The notes below the pieces were generated by a model, which did no database searches, was not told where the DNA came from, and saw only the letters and a program-made list of their open reading frames with translations. A program made the position numbers and the translations under genes. Below, one piece after another: positions 8,420 to 16,806 of a stretch of 35,156 nt of DNA. Source of the DNA: CAWATG01 sp963785035 (GTDB taxonomy: Bacteria; Actinomycetota; Acidimicrobiia; IMCC26256; CAWATG01). Within the stretch, counting starts at the first letter, position 1. Every line of letters starts with the position of its first letter. The stretch is from the NCBI GenBank assembly GCA_963785035.1, contig CAWATG010000002.1, positions 1 to 35,156 of the forward strand, written 5' to 3'.

Positions 8420-8560
8420 TGGGAGCGAACGTTACGGCAACACGCGATGCACAGAGCGTCCCGGCTCGACGTAGCGGTGTCTGGGAATGAGTTCTCCACC
8501 GAGACTGTTCGAAAGGGCACGCGCTGTACCGTCGCCGACGGCAGAGGATGGGAGCCGCAC

Positions 8561-9523
8561 ATGCCAGCTGTCACGGTCGCCAACCCGATGCAACTTCCTG
8601 TCGTCGACGTCCCAGAGCCGAATCAGCGTCGTGACCGACCTGTTGTCTCGGTGACAACGGCGCCGTCGGGCCTCGAGGGTCTGGGATTCCCAGTCCGGCG
8701 CGCCTTCGCCGGGGTCTCACGCGCAGTGCTCGATCCGTTTGTACACATGGACCAGTTGGTTGAGGTTGAGTATCCACCGGGGGCCGCTGTCGGTACAGGT
8801 TGGCACCCGCATCGTGGTTTCGAAACGGTCACCTACATGATCGACGGGAGGCTCCAGCACCGCGATTCGCACGGTGGAGGCGGAGAAATCAGCGACGGTG
8901 ATACGCAGTGGATGACCGCGGGCTCCGGGATCCTCCATATCGAGGAGCCACCCAAGGACATGGTTACAACCGGTGGCCTGTTTCACGGCGTGCAGCTCTG
9001 GGTCAACCTCCCTTCTTCCATGAAATGGGTTGAGCCGAGATACCAGAGCATCGACCGAGACGCAGTGGCGCTCCGGCGGTCTCCGGATGGACGCTCACTC
9101 GTCCGGATCATCGCGGGCAATCTCGCCGGCGGAAATGGACCTGGCGTGACGTATACGCCAATAGTCATGGCCCACGCGACTGTTCAACCTGGGGCAGAAC
9201 TCGAAATTGGCTTCCCCGAGGATGCGAATTCGCTGGTCTACGTACTCGGTGGCGAAGGGACCGTCGGAACTGAACGTCGCAAAGTACAGACCGGCCAGCT
9301 CGTCGTCTTCGGCGCGGGCAACGCGCTCACGTTCGCTGCGGCGCCAGCTGACGCTGAGCCATGGAATTCACGGGACCTCGATCTGCTGGTTCTCGGCGGA
9401 AAACCGATCGGCGAGCCGGTCGTTCAGCGGGGACCCTTTGTGATGAACACGGAGCAGGAGATCAGACAGGCCTTCACGGACTTCGAAAACGGCCGAATGG
9501 GTACAATTCCGAGGAGCGGCTAG
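8561..9523 (+). CDS. Pirin family bicupin protein
   Basis: A 320-residue bicupin. The N-terminal cupin carries the pirin metal site: WHPHRGFETVTYM near residue 81 with two His, then QHRDS with a third His, and the acidic HIEEP segment. A QLWVNLP segment follows, then the C-terminal cupin. Pirins bind Fe(II), and some act as quercetinases or redox-sensing co-regulators. Which applies here is unknown. The ATG at 8561 is supported by GGGAG (8550-8554). The same frame is open far upstream, but that part is antisense to the glycosyltransferase gene and shows no protein similarity. It is the last gene before a 230-base gap holding the leader of the PIG-L gene. Confidence 0.92.
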   Translation: MPAVTVANPMQLPVVDVPEPNQRRDRPVVSVTTAPSGLEGLGFPVRRAFAGVSRAVLDPFVHMDQLVEVEYPPGAAVGTGWHPHRGFETVTYMIDGRLQHRDSHGGGGEISDGDTQWMTAGSGILHIEEPPKDMVTTGGLFHGVQLWVNLPSSMKWVEPRYQSIDRDAVALRRSPDGRSLVRIIAGNLAGGNGPGVTYTPIVMAHATVQPGAELEIGFPEDANSLVYVLGGEGTVGTERRKVQTGQLVVFGAGNALTFAAAPADAEPWNSRDLDLLVLGGKPIGEPVVQRGPFVMNTEQEIRQAFTDFENGRMGTIPRSG

Positions 9524-9755
9524 GGGTCTAGGCGGATGGATAACCGTCCACCTGAGATTGAGACTATTCGTTAGAAAGCGCTGAAAAGGGACTATACGAA
9601 CTGCGTGGACCCATATAAAGTATGCTTCCTGGGGTAAAACGGGAACCTGGGGCTGGACGCTTTCGCCGTGACCCCGTTCGTGCCAGGTCGAACGCCAAGG
9701 GCTGCCGGCGCTCCAGGCCACGGGTTGCCGAGCGAAACCACGAGAGGTAGACACG
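9524..9755 (+). promoter_or_regulatory. Leader of the PIG-L gene with pseudoknot potential
   Basis: After the pirin stop, an imperfect hairpin (about 9529-9552, loop ATAA) may end transcription. A TATAAA at 9614-9619 could be a -10 box, without a convincing -35. Downstream, GGGGT (9631-9635) can pair with ACCCC (9671-9675), and ACCTGG (9645-9650) with CCAGGT (9683-9688). The order is interleaved, as in an H-type pseudoknot. The rest, up to the ATG at 9756, is uneventful. Whether this is a riboswitch or chance pairing is not clear, and it does not match a class I recognise. Confidence 0.35.
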
Positions 9756-11901
9756 ATGAAGGACCTGTCGTCAGCCCGCCGCCTCCGGAAGACCGGTTGG
9801 CTGAACACGCTCTTGGCGGGGGTAACGGCCGGCGCTCTGGGCTTCGCCACGCTGGCAGGGCTCGTTGTTTCGACCGCGTCGCCGGCGCATGCCGCCATTG
9901 GGTCCATCCTGATCATCGCTCCGCATCCTGACGACGACGTACTGCTGACCGCCGGGGTGATCCACCAGGCGGTCAAGGACGGTCGGCAGGTCCGCACCGT
10001 CTTCATCACCAACGGTGACGCCTTTCCCGCCGACCCGTCGAGCGTCAAGCGAGACGACAAACCAGGGAGTCGGGATCAAGCGGCAGGGCGAGGCAGTGTC
10101 CGCGCAAGCCGAGTTGGGAATGACGAACGAGGACAACCTGATCTTCCTCGGATATCCCGACGGCTACCTGCAGCAGGTTCTTGCAGGCGGACCTGTTACC
10201 TCGCTCGCGTCCAGCGAGACATATGGCAACCGGGGCCTGGGAAGAGCCGATTACCACCAGTACAAGACCGGCTCGCACGCCTTGTACACGCGAGAAAACG
10301 TTGTTGCTGACCTTGCGTCGATCCTGTCGGACTTCAAACCGGATGACGTGTTCACGACATCCGAGTACGACCAGCCCTACAACCTGCAGGGATCACCCGA
10401 TCCAGGAGACCACAACGCGACGAACCAGTTTGTGCGCGAGGCGCTCGGGGAGGTTGTTGGATCGAACCCTTCCTACGGGCCGATCTTGCATTCGGGCATT
10501 GTCTGGACTGCGAGCCCGAACGAAACTGCGACTGTTCCAACGCCTACTGGCACATGGCCGAACGCAATCAATCCCGCCCAGCCGTTCGCTCCTATCCCGG
10601 CACACCCGACAGCGATCTATCCGTCGTGGGCGAGCCGCGAATCCATCGCAGTGCACAACGACCTCAAGAACCCGATACTCGCCGACAATCCGAAGTATCG
10701 GGCCATTGCTAAACACGAGACGCAGGGCGGTACGGCGAATCCGTTTCTTGCGAACTTCGTGCATAGCGACGAAGTGTTCTGGATCACCGAAATGGGAATA
10801 GCCAAGCTCGCGGTGGCAGTTTCGGGAACGGGCAATTTCGGCACGGTGCCTGTTGGTTCACCGGTGTCGCGTTCCGTCACGATCTCCAATTCAGGTACGA
10901 AACCCCTGATAATCAGCGGCGTAACGCTGTCCGGCGCCGGGTTCTCCGCGACTGCACTTCCCGCAATCGGAACGTCGATCGCAGGTGGCGCGTCGGTTGC
11001 TGCAACGGTGACGTACTTGCCGACAGCCGCGACCGCGAACTCGGGCGCGTTGACGATCACAAGCGACAGCGGCGGGAGCGTGACCACAGAACTTGTCGGC
11101 GGCGGGGCCAACCCGGAGCCCACCGTTGTTGTGGCACCAGGTGCTGCATCTCGCAATGGATATTGGATGCTCGATGCCGCGGGCAATGTCTACGCGTTCG
11201 GTGACGCGAAATCATACGGGAGCGCTGCGCAATACCTGACGCCGTTCACGCCTGCAACCCACCTGGAGCCGACACCGACGGGTGCGGGCTACTGGGTCGT
11301 GTCGAGTATTGGCGCGGTGTATGCGTTCGGCGACGCTGGTGTTTACGGAAACGCGACCGGTTTGCTCCCTGGCGAAGCAGTGATTTCGTTGTCAGCGGTT
11401 CCGCATGGTGATGGATACTGGTTGTTCACCAACAGGGGGCGCGTGATTGCCAAGGGCGCCGCCAACTCCTTCGGCGATATGTCCAAGACGGCGCTCAACG
11501 GTCCCATCGTCGGGTCCGTCGCAACGCCGACCGGCAACGGCTACTTCATGGTCGCGTCGGATGGCGGCATCTTTGCTTTCGGCGATGCCACCTTCCGAGG
11601 TTCGATGGGAGGGACGCGTCTCAATAAGCCCGTCGAGTCACTGGTGCCGACCGAGGACAACGCCGGCTATTGGCTGGTTGCCTCGGATGGCGGGATCTTC
11701 GCATTCGGCTCGGCTGCTTTCCGGGGATCCATGGGCGCCACCACGCTGAACAAGCCTGTGGTTGGGATGGTTCGGTTTGGGAACGGCTATCTCATGGTGG
11801 CTGAGGACGGAGGAATCTTCAGCTTCTCGGACAAGCCCTTCCTGGGCTCACTCGGTGGGTCGCCTCCGGCAACACCCGTCCGGGCGGTCGCTGCGCTGTG
11901 A
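9756..11901 (+). CDS. Secreted PIG-L deacetylase with Ig-like domain and six propeller-like repeats, frame broken once
   Basis: About 714 residues once the frame is repaired. A signal peptide (residues about 1-47, ending ASPAHA) precedes a PIG-L/LmbE deacetylase domain with the zinc motif APHPDDDVLLTAG near residue 55 and the later GDHNATNQF His. A beta-sandwich of the ASH / choice-of-anchor D type follows (about residues 350-450; FGTVPVGSPVSRSVTISNSG). The C-terminus has six repeats with the consensus GYWxVxxDGGIFAFGDAxFxG spaced about 35-45 residues, typical of Acidimicrobiia. PIG-L enzymes remove N-acetyl groups from sugars such as GlcNAc conjugates; an extracellular or envelope glycan is the inferred substrate. 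Frame 1 (from 9756) leaves the family at about residue 101, and the protein continues one frame over from about 10062. Dropping one A from AAA at 10059-10061 joins them as DDNQGVGIKRQGEA. Confidence 0.9.
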
Positions 11902-13296
11902 TCTGAGCCAGATACCGGCAAACGGGATAAAAGGCCGCGTACCACCCATTGGATGGGCCGGGCCGGTCTGGTGCGGGGTCCCGTACGGGACCTCATGCAG
12001 GCTTGACCACACGATTGGTGGTGGTCGAGGAACGCGAATGTGCAGGTCACGGTATCCAGGGTGTGAATTTCCTGCCAGAACCGACGGTTCGCCTCTTTCC
12101 TATAGATCGCGAGACGTACCTCTATAAGAGAGGTGTCGCCGCCCTGAAAAGGCTCCATGACTCGGCAGCCCGGGGAGCTGGACGGTAAATGGCGTGCCCG
12201 TCGTTGCGAGGTCCGGCGGGAGCGTCGTCTGCGGTGCATCGGACCGACCGAGAACCGGGTCACCTCGTGCTCCCTTGGTCTCCGACATCGGAGTTGGAGT
12301 GTTCCATCGCGAGGCCGTCGCACGCGGCAGTCGCGCTTGCGGGTGCCGTGTCGATCAGCGCGGGTCAGTTCTCAGTCGTGGTGTTCGCAAGAGTCGCATC
12401 GCGACGACACGTTCGCTTGCGTCACAAAGGCTGTGTTGTCCGCGTTGCTGTTGTGTGTCTACGTCGGTGGTGTTGCCGTCACACACTCATGTCGTGCGCG
12501 TGTGTAGTGCGCGTCGGTATCTCGAGCAACGTTCGTTTGCGCGAGCAGTTTGATCACGCTGCAACACACGCCATCGTTCGGCGTGTACGCGTCGGATCAA
12601 ACGACACCGCCATTGAGGCGCACGCGTACTGAGGTTGCGCGGCTGCACATGCGCGCGACTCGCGTGTTTGTGATGTTCGCATTCCGCACGAGGCGTGCAC
12701 GCGCGAAGTCTGATGGTCGACACCAATGATGGGAAGCGCGCGTGTTCCGCGCGCGGTCCTACACATATTCGAGGACACGCGCGCGAGAGCGAACAGCGCG
12801 CGCGGTTCACATGCGCGTCGCGACATGCGCATGTCAACACGCGTTCTCCGCGACGCGCGCGATGACCACGCGCGTGATGCGCGTGGCATCGCGCGTCACG
12901 CGTCACGTGTCACGCGCTGCAGCGTTGCGCGCGCGAACATCGTCACGAATGAAAAGCGCGTGCCATGCGCGCGTCTCGCGTTAGGAGACTGACGCGTGCG
13001 TTGAAGAGCAATGCGAAGAGAGCAGTGTTGTCGCGTGGTGTTGTGTTGCAAGCACAGCCTGTGAGCGATACCCGTATCGGTTGTATGAGGAGTTGAACAA
13101 CGAGCCCGCGTACGACGATAGGTGTGGCAGCGTGCAGTGCAACGGGCGCGTGGTTCGGTGGTGAATTCCAACGCGCGCTGTCATGGGTGTGCGGAGCGCG
13201 ATGCGATGAGGAACGTGACGTTGTTGTGCAAGCGTCTTCGGTGCAACAAGGAGATGGGTCACGTCGAATCCGCGTGTCCAACTACGCTGCACGGTC
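11902..13296. other. 1.4-kb gene-free region; distal kilobase rich in alternating CG/TG/CA steps
   Basis: No gene can be supported here on either strand. The short open frames give Arg/Ala/His/Cys-rich translations that are products of base composition. The first part (11902-12300) is ordinary and holds the palindrome listed separately. From about 12300 to 13260 the sequence is strikingly rich in CGCG, GCGC, TGTG and CACA, that is, alternating purine and pyrimidine. Examples are GCGCGCGCG at 12796-12804 and again at 12927-12935, and three tandem 7-mers GYGTCAC at 12893-12913. Such sequence favours left-handed Z-DNA under negative supercoiling. No terminator, tRNA, DnaA-box cluster or parS-like site was found. 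Confidence 0.7.
11977..11992. repeat. 16-base perfect palindrome
   Basis: GGTCCCGTACGGGACC is its own reverse complement. It lies 75 bases after the stop of the PIG-L gene. It could be a dimeric regulator site or form a small cruciform. Without a loop or T-run it is a poor terminator. No neighbouring gene start suggests a target. Confidence 0.5.
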
Positions 13297-13500
13297 ATGT
13301 CCGGACTTGACTTTGAACCGATGACAATCGAGTGTCCTCGCTGCCGAGCGCGCGTTGAAGTGCGCTTTTACGGTCCGTGCACGTCGTGCATCGCGGAGCT
13401 CCGTGAGCGCTTTGCACGTGAACGCCGAGTCATCGAAGTGGCCGCATATGAGCCGAAGATGAACGTCACCCCGAACGCAGTCGCACTCAAAGACGACTGA
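13297..13500 (+). CDS. Small zinc-ribbon protein, 67 aa
   Basis: A short protein with two Cys pairs, CPRC and CTSC, 14 residues apart, which would hold one zinc ion. An Arg/Glu-rich helix follows, then a C-terminal YEPKMNVTPNAVALKDD segment that looks conserved rather than random. Small proteins of this shape occur widely in Actinobacteria and their function is unknown; RNA, DNA or ribosome binding would be a guess. ATG 13297 is given as the start. ATG 13321 (MTIECPRC) is equally possible, and neither has a good ribosome-binding site. It lies immediately after the CG-alternating region. Confidence 0.75.
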   Translation: MSGLDFEPMTIECPRCRARVEVRFYGPCTSCIAELRERFARERRVIEVAAYEPKMNVTPNAVALKDD

Positions 13501-13600
13501 GTTCGCGGCGTTGTCAAGTGGCCCGAAAATGGCCTCTATGACGCACTTCACAAGATATTTTTTTGGCCTCCTCGAAATCCAGAGCTGACCTGCAGCGACC

Positions 13601-13626
13601 GCGGATATCCCCCTGGGGATAACCGC
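13601..13626. repeat. Imperfect 12-bp hairpin upstream of the transglycosylase gene
   Basis: GCGGATATCCCC (13601-13612) pairs with GGGGATAACCGC (13615-13626) at 11 of 12 positions, with only two bases between the arms. The gap between the zinc-ribbon stop (13500) and the transglycosylase start (13790) is otherwise empty apart from a T7 run near 13557-13563. The hairpin may be a regulator site or a transcript structure. It is not followed by Ts, so termination is unlikely. Confidence 0.4.
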
Positions 13627-13789
13627 GCCATTTCGACGTTCGCAGCGGTTTCGACTTTGAGTGGCGGAACGCTCCCGTTACGTTCGTGAGGACGCAATCG
13701 TCCCTTTTGGTCGATGGTTCGCCAGTTCCCGCTCGTTATCTAGTGCTTGTCGTGTCGCGGCAAGACGTGCTCGGAAAGAGGAGAAACTC

Positions 13790-14416
13790 ATGACTCGCAG
13801 CCGCCTGGCCGTGTGTGTAGCTGTCACCCTTCTGGTTGTTGCTACGGCCTTCGCGCAATTCGCAAACCAGGCAAGCCGGTCGACGGCTGGTGATCATCGA
13901 GCACAAGGCATCTTTGGGGAACTTGTCTCGGAGCGATCCACACTTGATCTGGAGTTGGCGGCGAGTCGGCAAGCTCAGAGCGCAGAGGCCTCGATCGATA
14001 GTGGTGTCACGCAGGCCGATGGGTTGATACTGACGGCCGAGGGTGTGCGATACATCGAGGGCGTCCTGGGGATTCTTGAGCAGCTCGAGGAGGCTGCACG
14101 CGTCTCAGCGGGACGCGAATTCATCGCCGCCGCCTACGTGCAGGCCGGTTGGCATGCCTACGGCGAGGTTCTCACATGTATCAGGAGGAACGAGTCGAAC
14201 GGTCGGTACAACGCAGTGAACGCGTCGTCCCGCGCTGCTGGAGCATTCCAGTTCCTGCCGAGCACCTGGGACAGCACGGCGCGCGTCTCGGGTCGCACTG
14301 AACTCGTCGGTGTCTTCCCCGCCGACGCGGCGCCGCAGGATCAGGACTTCCTCGCGATTCAGTTGTACGAGCGCCAAGGACACCGACCATGGGTGGGTGC
14401 CCGCGGCTGCGTCTAG
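13790..14416 (+). CDS. Secreted transglycosylase-like protein (Rpf/SLT fold)
   Basis: A 208-residue exported protein. The ATG at 13790 is chosen because it follows AGAGGAG (13777-13783) and opens a signal peptide (RSRLAVCVAVTLLVVATAFA). A GTG 43 codons upstream is in frame but would bury the signal. Residues about 35-130 are a helical linker. Residues about 130-207 form a small lysozyme-like domain: CIRRNESNGRYNAVN with the likely catalytic Glu, SRAAGAFQFLPSTWDSTA, then DQDFLAIQLYERQGHRPW and a final Cys that can pair with the first. This matches the resuscitation-promoting factor / transglycosylase group, which cleaves peptidoglycan glycan strands during growth and division. Terminator 54 bases after the stop. 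Confidence 0.85.
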   Translation: MTRSRLAVCVAVTLLVVATAFAQFANQASRSTAGDHRAQGIFGELVSERSTLDLELAASRQAQSAEASIDSGVTQADGLILTAEGVRYIEGVLGILEQLEEAARVSAGREFIAAAYVQAGWHAYGEVLTCIRRNESNGRYNAVNASSRAAGAFQFLPSTWDSTARVSGRTELVGVFPADAAPQDQDFLAIQLYERQGHRPWVGARGCV

Positions 14417-14469
14417 TTCTCGCGCACGTTCTTGCCCGAGCGGAATCGGGCCTCACAAACCAAAATCTG

Positions 14470-14501
14470 AAGGGGCCACGGCAATGACGCCGTGGCCCCT
14501 T
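14470..14501 (+). terminator. Terminator after the transglycosylase gene
   Basis: AAGGGGCCACGGC (14470-14482) pairs perfectly with GCCGTGGCCCCTT (14489-14501) around the loop AATGAC, a 13-base-pair stem. There is no long T-run, as is common for high-GC actinobacterial terminators. Confidence 0.75.
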
Positions 14502-14970
14502 CGCGTTGTCCCATGTCCTCGCGGTCGAACGCGTGAAGTCGCGCACGACGGTATGCGGAGACGAATCTCGCGGATGGATCCACCAGACCCTCCAGAGGGA
14601 AGGCACGTGTGTGTGACCTCCGTGCAGCGTTGCGTCCGGCATGCTGGCGCGTCACTTGGGAGAGATTCGACTCTCGGGCGTCCGCCGTTCCGCGAGTTGC
14701 GGATGCTGGTTGCCGACCCAGGGTGTGTGCGTGAGGCAGGCGCCCGCGGCGGATGGGCGCGGCCCGCTGAGCGCGCCGGTCTCCAATCCATCGCGTGGCG
14801 CTGCTTCGGCGGCACCATTCCTGTCCGGGCGAATAGGCGTTGACGGCCGTGTGCAGGAGCGCACGCGAGAGACGGTGCCGGACGATCGCAATGACGCCGA
14901 CGATGCCGGCGATCGAAGGGTGCGTGAGTGACTCGGGTCGGTCCTGGCAATCCAGCGGTACCGTTGTGGG
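14502..14970. other. Intergenic stretch, nothing identified
   Basis: About 470 bases between the terminator and the DNA glycosylase gene. The frames here give low-complexity Arg/Ala/Pro translations without domains. A hairpin GAGAG-ATTCGA-CTCTC lies near 14661-14676 and resembles a tRNA T-arm but has the wrong loop size and no other tRNA parts. Confidence 0.5.
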
Positions 14971-15822
14971 GTGCCCGAGCTTCCCGAGATGCAGGCGCTC
15001 GCCGAGCGACTTGGCCCGGTACTGGTTGGTCGCCCCCTGTCGGCCGTGGATCTCATTGGTTTTTCGGCTTTGAAGACGGTCAGTCCTTCGCCAATAGACC
15101 TATTAAGTAGTGAGGTTGGCGAAGTTGGCCGCCGCGCGAAATTCCTTGTGCTGCGTTTCGCCGGTGGCGAGTGTGATGGCTGGCGAATTCTGATCCACCT
15201 CTCCCAGGCTGGGCGACTGGACCTTGAACGGCCTCCAAAGGCCACCAAAGGACGGGGTGCGGTCGCCCGTTTTCACTTTGGCGACGACGTGGCGCTCTTC
15301 CTGCGGGAGTACGGCCGGGAGCGCAAGGCCGCGTTTTGGGTGCTCAGCAGCGGTGACGATGGTCCTCTTTCCAAACTGGGACCCGAGCCGGGGTCGGCAG
15401 CGTTCGAGGCGATGATCCTTGAGGGCACCGATGGGCGGCGACTCCACACGCTGTTGCGAGACCAACGAACCGTTGCGGGAATCGGGCGCGGTCACGTGGA
15501 CGATGCATTGCATCGTGCAGGAATCTCGCCGTATGCAACCCTTGCGGCGCAATCACCAGAAGCCCGTGCGGCATTGCTCGAGGCCATCGCCGAGACCCTC
15601 GGCAATGCCCTCGAACGTGAGCGCCAGCGCGTCGGAGGCCTTTCCGATGCCAGGTTGGGAGACCGGTTCGTCATTCACGGGCGGAACGGACAGCCCTGCC
15701 CGCAGTGCGGGGAAACGCTGCAGAGGGTGTCCTACGAGGCCTACGAGGTCGTCTACTGCCCGCGGTGTCAAACGGGCGGCAAGGTGTTGGCAGACCGGCG
15801 GGTATCGCGCTTCTTGAAGTAG
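14971..15822 (+). CDS. Fpg/Nei family DNA glycosylase (base excision repair)
   Basis: A 283-residue bifunctional DNA glycosylase / AP lyase. Starting at GTG 14971 it reads MPELPEMQALAERL: after Met removal the N-terminal Pro is the Schiff-base nucleophile and the following Glu the acid. RRAKFLVLRF holds the conserved Lys of the N-terminal sandwich, and HLSQAGRL follows. An H2TH region lies around residues 165-215. The C-terminal zinc finger has CPQC and CPRC, with a final QTGGKVLADRRVSRFLK in which the conserved Arg contacts DNA. The choice between Fpg (8-oxoguanine) and Nei-type (oxidised pyrimidines) cannot be made safely; the PELPEMQ start resembles the actinobacterial Nei/Fpg2 side group. 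The GTG start is fixed by the requirement for Pro at position 2. Confidence 0.93.
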   Translation: MPELPEMQALAERLGPVLVGRPLSAVDLIGFSALKTVSPSPIDLLSSEVGEVGRRAKFLVLRFAGGECDGWRILIHLSQAGRLDLERPPKATKGRGAVARFHFGDDVALFLREYGRERKAAFWVLSSGDDGPLSKLGPEPGSAAFEAMILEGTDGRRLHTLLRDQRTVAGIGRGHVDDALHRAGISPYATLAAQSPEARAALLEAIAETLGNALERERQRVGGLSDARLGDRFVIHGRNGQPCPQCGETLQRVSYEAYEVVYCPRCQTGGKVLADRRVSRFLK

Positions 15823-15938
15823 TACTCCGTCCGGCTGTTTTGCTCCTGGGCATGACCACCCGGTGCGGGAAGGCGCTGTGACTTGCGCGAACGGTCCCGA
15901 CCGGGGCGCCGGCGGGGACGCCCGTAACATGAGCAGTC

Positions 15939-16757
15939 GTGGTAACCGTGCTCGCGTCGATCCCCAGTCCGTCGAGCGGCGAGATCGGCCCGTTCCATAT
16001 GTATGGGCTGCTCATTGCCATAGCGGTCCTCGTAGCTGCTCGGATCACGGAATCGCGATGGGTTGCGCGAGGCGGTGATCGGAAGGCGTTCTCCGATCTC
16101 GGGTTTTGGCTCGTCATTTGGGGCGTGATTGGTGCTCGCACCTATCACCTTTTCACGGGCTATGACTGGGACCGAGACGGCATTGGGCAAGCGATCGCCA
16201 TCTGGAACGGGGGCCTGAGCATCTGGGGTGCGCTCGGCGGTGGCTTGGCAGCTGCGGTGGTCCTTGCGAGGCGGCGAAAATTTGACATCCTGATGCTGTT
16301 GGACTCGCTGGCGCCGGCGGTAGCGGTGGCGCAGGCAATCGGGCGTTGGGGGAACTACTTCAACCAGGAGCTCTACGGTCGACCGACCTCGCTGCCGTGG
16401 GGGCTCGAGATCGACCCAGCCCACCGACCATTTAAGATGATTTCAGACACAACATTCCATCCAACCTTTTTGTACGAATCGCTGTGGTGTCTTGTCATCG
16501 TCGGGGTGATCATCGCGACCGAACGACGTTTTGGCTTTCGAAGGGGTCAAACATTCTGGCTGTACCTCGCCCTCTACACATTTGGTCGCTTTTGGTTCGA
16601 AATGCTCAGGGTTGATCCCGCAAGCGAAATCTTCGGGGGCATCCGTTTCAATGGCGTATTGAGTGCAGTGTTGTGCATCATTGGCAGCGTCGCTTATTGG
16701 CTTGGTCGGCGCCGCGTTGAGGACGTGCGATCGGCTGAACCGAGGTCTGCCTCATGA
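15939..16757 (+). CDS. lgt: Prolipoprotein diacylglyceryl transferase
   Basis: Lgt moves a diacylglyceryl group from phosphatidylglycerol to the lipobox Cys of prolipoproteins in the membrane, the first step in lipoprotein maturation. The 272-residue protein has about seven hydrophobic segments and the Lgt signature GRWGNYFNQELYG near residue 135. It also has the essential GART-H region (GARTYHLFTGYDWDRDG), HPTFLYES, and GRFWFEMLR close to the end. It begins with a GTG at 15939 or 15948, and the early residues SIPSPSSGEIGPFHMYG match the usual Lgt start. It should act on the lipoproteins predicted at 4.7 and 33.5 kb. It lies 49 bases upstream of the ABC exporter and may be cotranscribed. Confidence 0.96.
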   Translation: MVTVLASIPSPSSGEIGPFHMYGLLIAIAVLVAARITESRWVARGGDRKAFSDLGFWLVIWGVIGARTYHLFTGYDWDRDGIGQAIAIWNGGLSIWGALGGGLAAAVVLARRRKFDILMLLDSLAPAVAVAQAIGRWGNYFNQELYGRPTSLPWGLEIDPAHRPFKMISDTTFHPTFLYESLWCLVIVGVIIATERRFGFRRGQTFWLYLALYTFGRFWFEMLRVDPASEIFGGIRFNGVLSAVLCIIGSVAYWLGRRRVEDVRSAEPRSAS

Positions 16758-16806
16758 TCTCGACCGTCGGACGGCCTATCGGTTTCGAATCTCAGGAGGA
16801 ACGCGG

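Noticed and set aside
7226..8560. Long open plus-strand frame continuous with the pirin gene, which would give a 765-residue protein
   Set aside because: It is antisense to a well-formed membrane glycosyltransferase, its translation is Arg/His/Cys-rich without domains, and the pirin has its own ATG and ribosome-binding site at 8561.
9629..9690. c-di-AMP (ydaO) riboswitch in the PIG-L leader
   Set aside because: The conserved blocks of that family that I know are not present in order; only generic pairing potential remains, so it is kept as an unclassified structured leader.
12189..12632. 147-residue plus-strand frame in the CG-alternating island
   Set aside because: The composition is dominated by Val, Arg, Ala, Cys and His from the alternating sequence, with no ribosome-binding site, domain or coding-type third-position bias.
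12893..12916. ParB parS site around CACGTG
   Set aside because: Only the central CACGTG is present; the flanking GTTT/AAAC arms of parS are missing, and the bases fit the local CG-alternating pattern.
14661..14676. tRNA T-arm-like hairpin GAGAG-ATTCGA-CTCTC
   Set aside because: The loop has six rather than seven bases, and no acceptor or anticodon arm can be found on either strand.
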